A stretch of 15,331 nt of DNA from Eutrophobius sp051275005 (GTDB taxonomy: Bacteria > Pseudomonadota > Gammaproteobacteria > Eutrophobiales > Eutrophobiaceae): contig JBNMOP010000063.1 of NCBI GenBank assembly GCA_051275005.1, positions 1-15,331 on the forward strand. The letters run 5' to 3'. Positions 15,206 through 15,331 of the stretch are shown one piece after another. Under the pieces are notes generated by a model. The model ran no database searches and was not told the origin of the DNA. It saw only the letters and a program-made list of their open reading frames with translations. Each line of letters opens with the position of its first letter. Positions within the stretch are counted from its first letter, which is position 1. A program made the position numbers and the translations under genes.

Positions 15206-15331
15206 TGTAGTGGTCAACTTTTTCCGGACACTTTGTTAAGTGTTTTTTCATAATCCATCGGTGTCATGTAATCCAGCGTTGAATGCAATCGCTTTGAATT
15301 ATAGTACACCGCCACATATTCCCGTACATCG
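15206..15331 (-). mobile_element. Terminal part of an IS3-family insertion sequence, cut by window edge
   Basis: The element appears to begin at 15206 with a TG-starting terminal inverted repeat (about 15206-15231, containing CAACTTTTTCCGGAC) and continues past the window end. The transposase stop codon lies inside the repeat, as is common in IS3 elements. The other end and any target duplication are outside the window, so the exact boundary is inferred. Confidence 0.75.
15214..15331 (-). CDS. IS3-family transposase OrfB, C-terminal 38 codons only
   Basis: The last 38 codons of a DDE transposase. The signature YYNSKRLHSTLDYMTPMDYE is the typical IS3 OrfB ending (YN..R.HS.L.Y.TP..YE). The catalytic DDE residues lie upstream, beyond the window. 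The stop codon (15214-15216 on the complement) falls within the terminal repeat. Whether the element is intact cannot be judged. Confidence 0.88.
   Translation of the reverse strand, partial: DVREYVAVYYNSKRLHSTLDYMTPMDYEKTLNKVSGKS

Overview
The window looks like part of the chromosome of an AT-rich gammaproteobacterium. Two things point there: the rnhA-dnaQ / methyltransferase / gloB / mltD cluster, arranged much as around the E. coli and Pseudomonas dnaQ loci, and an EF-P carrying Lys34 next to both of its beta-lysylation enzymes, EpmA and EpmB. Coding density is high, gaps are short, and no rRNA, tRNA or CRISPR array is visible.

Layout. From 1 to 1883 (minus strand) runs a compact operon: a YafS-like methyltransferase, then rnhA, then dnaQ, whose C-terminus is cut by the window edge. 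A 54-bp divergent gap with a promoter and a dyad leads to gloB and mltD on the plus strand, followed by a 749-residue acyltransferase/acyl-ACP synthetase of the Aas type. Facing it from 6791 to 8365 (minus) are an isoaspartyl methyltransferase with an apparent signal peptide and a divergent Tag-family DNA glycosylase. apt is divergent from the glycosylase. From 8967 to 9990 lies a small accessory stretch: a 74-residue two-helix membrane protein (minus) and, divergently, a 158-residue exported protein. From 10002 to 13525 (minus) run efp, epmA and a YoaA-type Fe-S helicase; epmB is divergent from efp. The right end holds a broken lysine-rich, histone-H1-like gene (a frameshift plus an in-frame stop) and the terminus of an IS3-family insertion sequence.

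The genes form several housekeeping modules: replication and repair (DnaQ, RNase HI, the Tag-like protein, YoaA), methylglyoxal detoxification (GloB), cell wall and lipid turnover (MltD, Aas), protein repair (Pcm), purine salvage (Apt) and translation of polyproline stretches (EF-P with EpmA and EpmB).

The most unusual item is the exported 158-residue protein at 9437-9913. Residues 69-129 align without gaps to eukaryotic actin residues of about 74-134, with 21 of 61 identical by hand count against recalled beta-actin. The block includes the actin/Arp hallmark FYN-x-LR-x-APEE. The preceding block (AG...DD.P) matches actin residues of about 19-36. Between the two, actin subdomain 2 is missing, and the first phosphate-binding loop is not preserved. 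This looks like a secreted, reduced actin-subdomain-1 protein, which I do not know from any described bacterial system.
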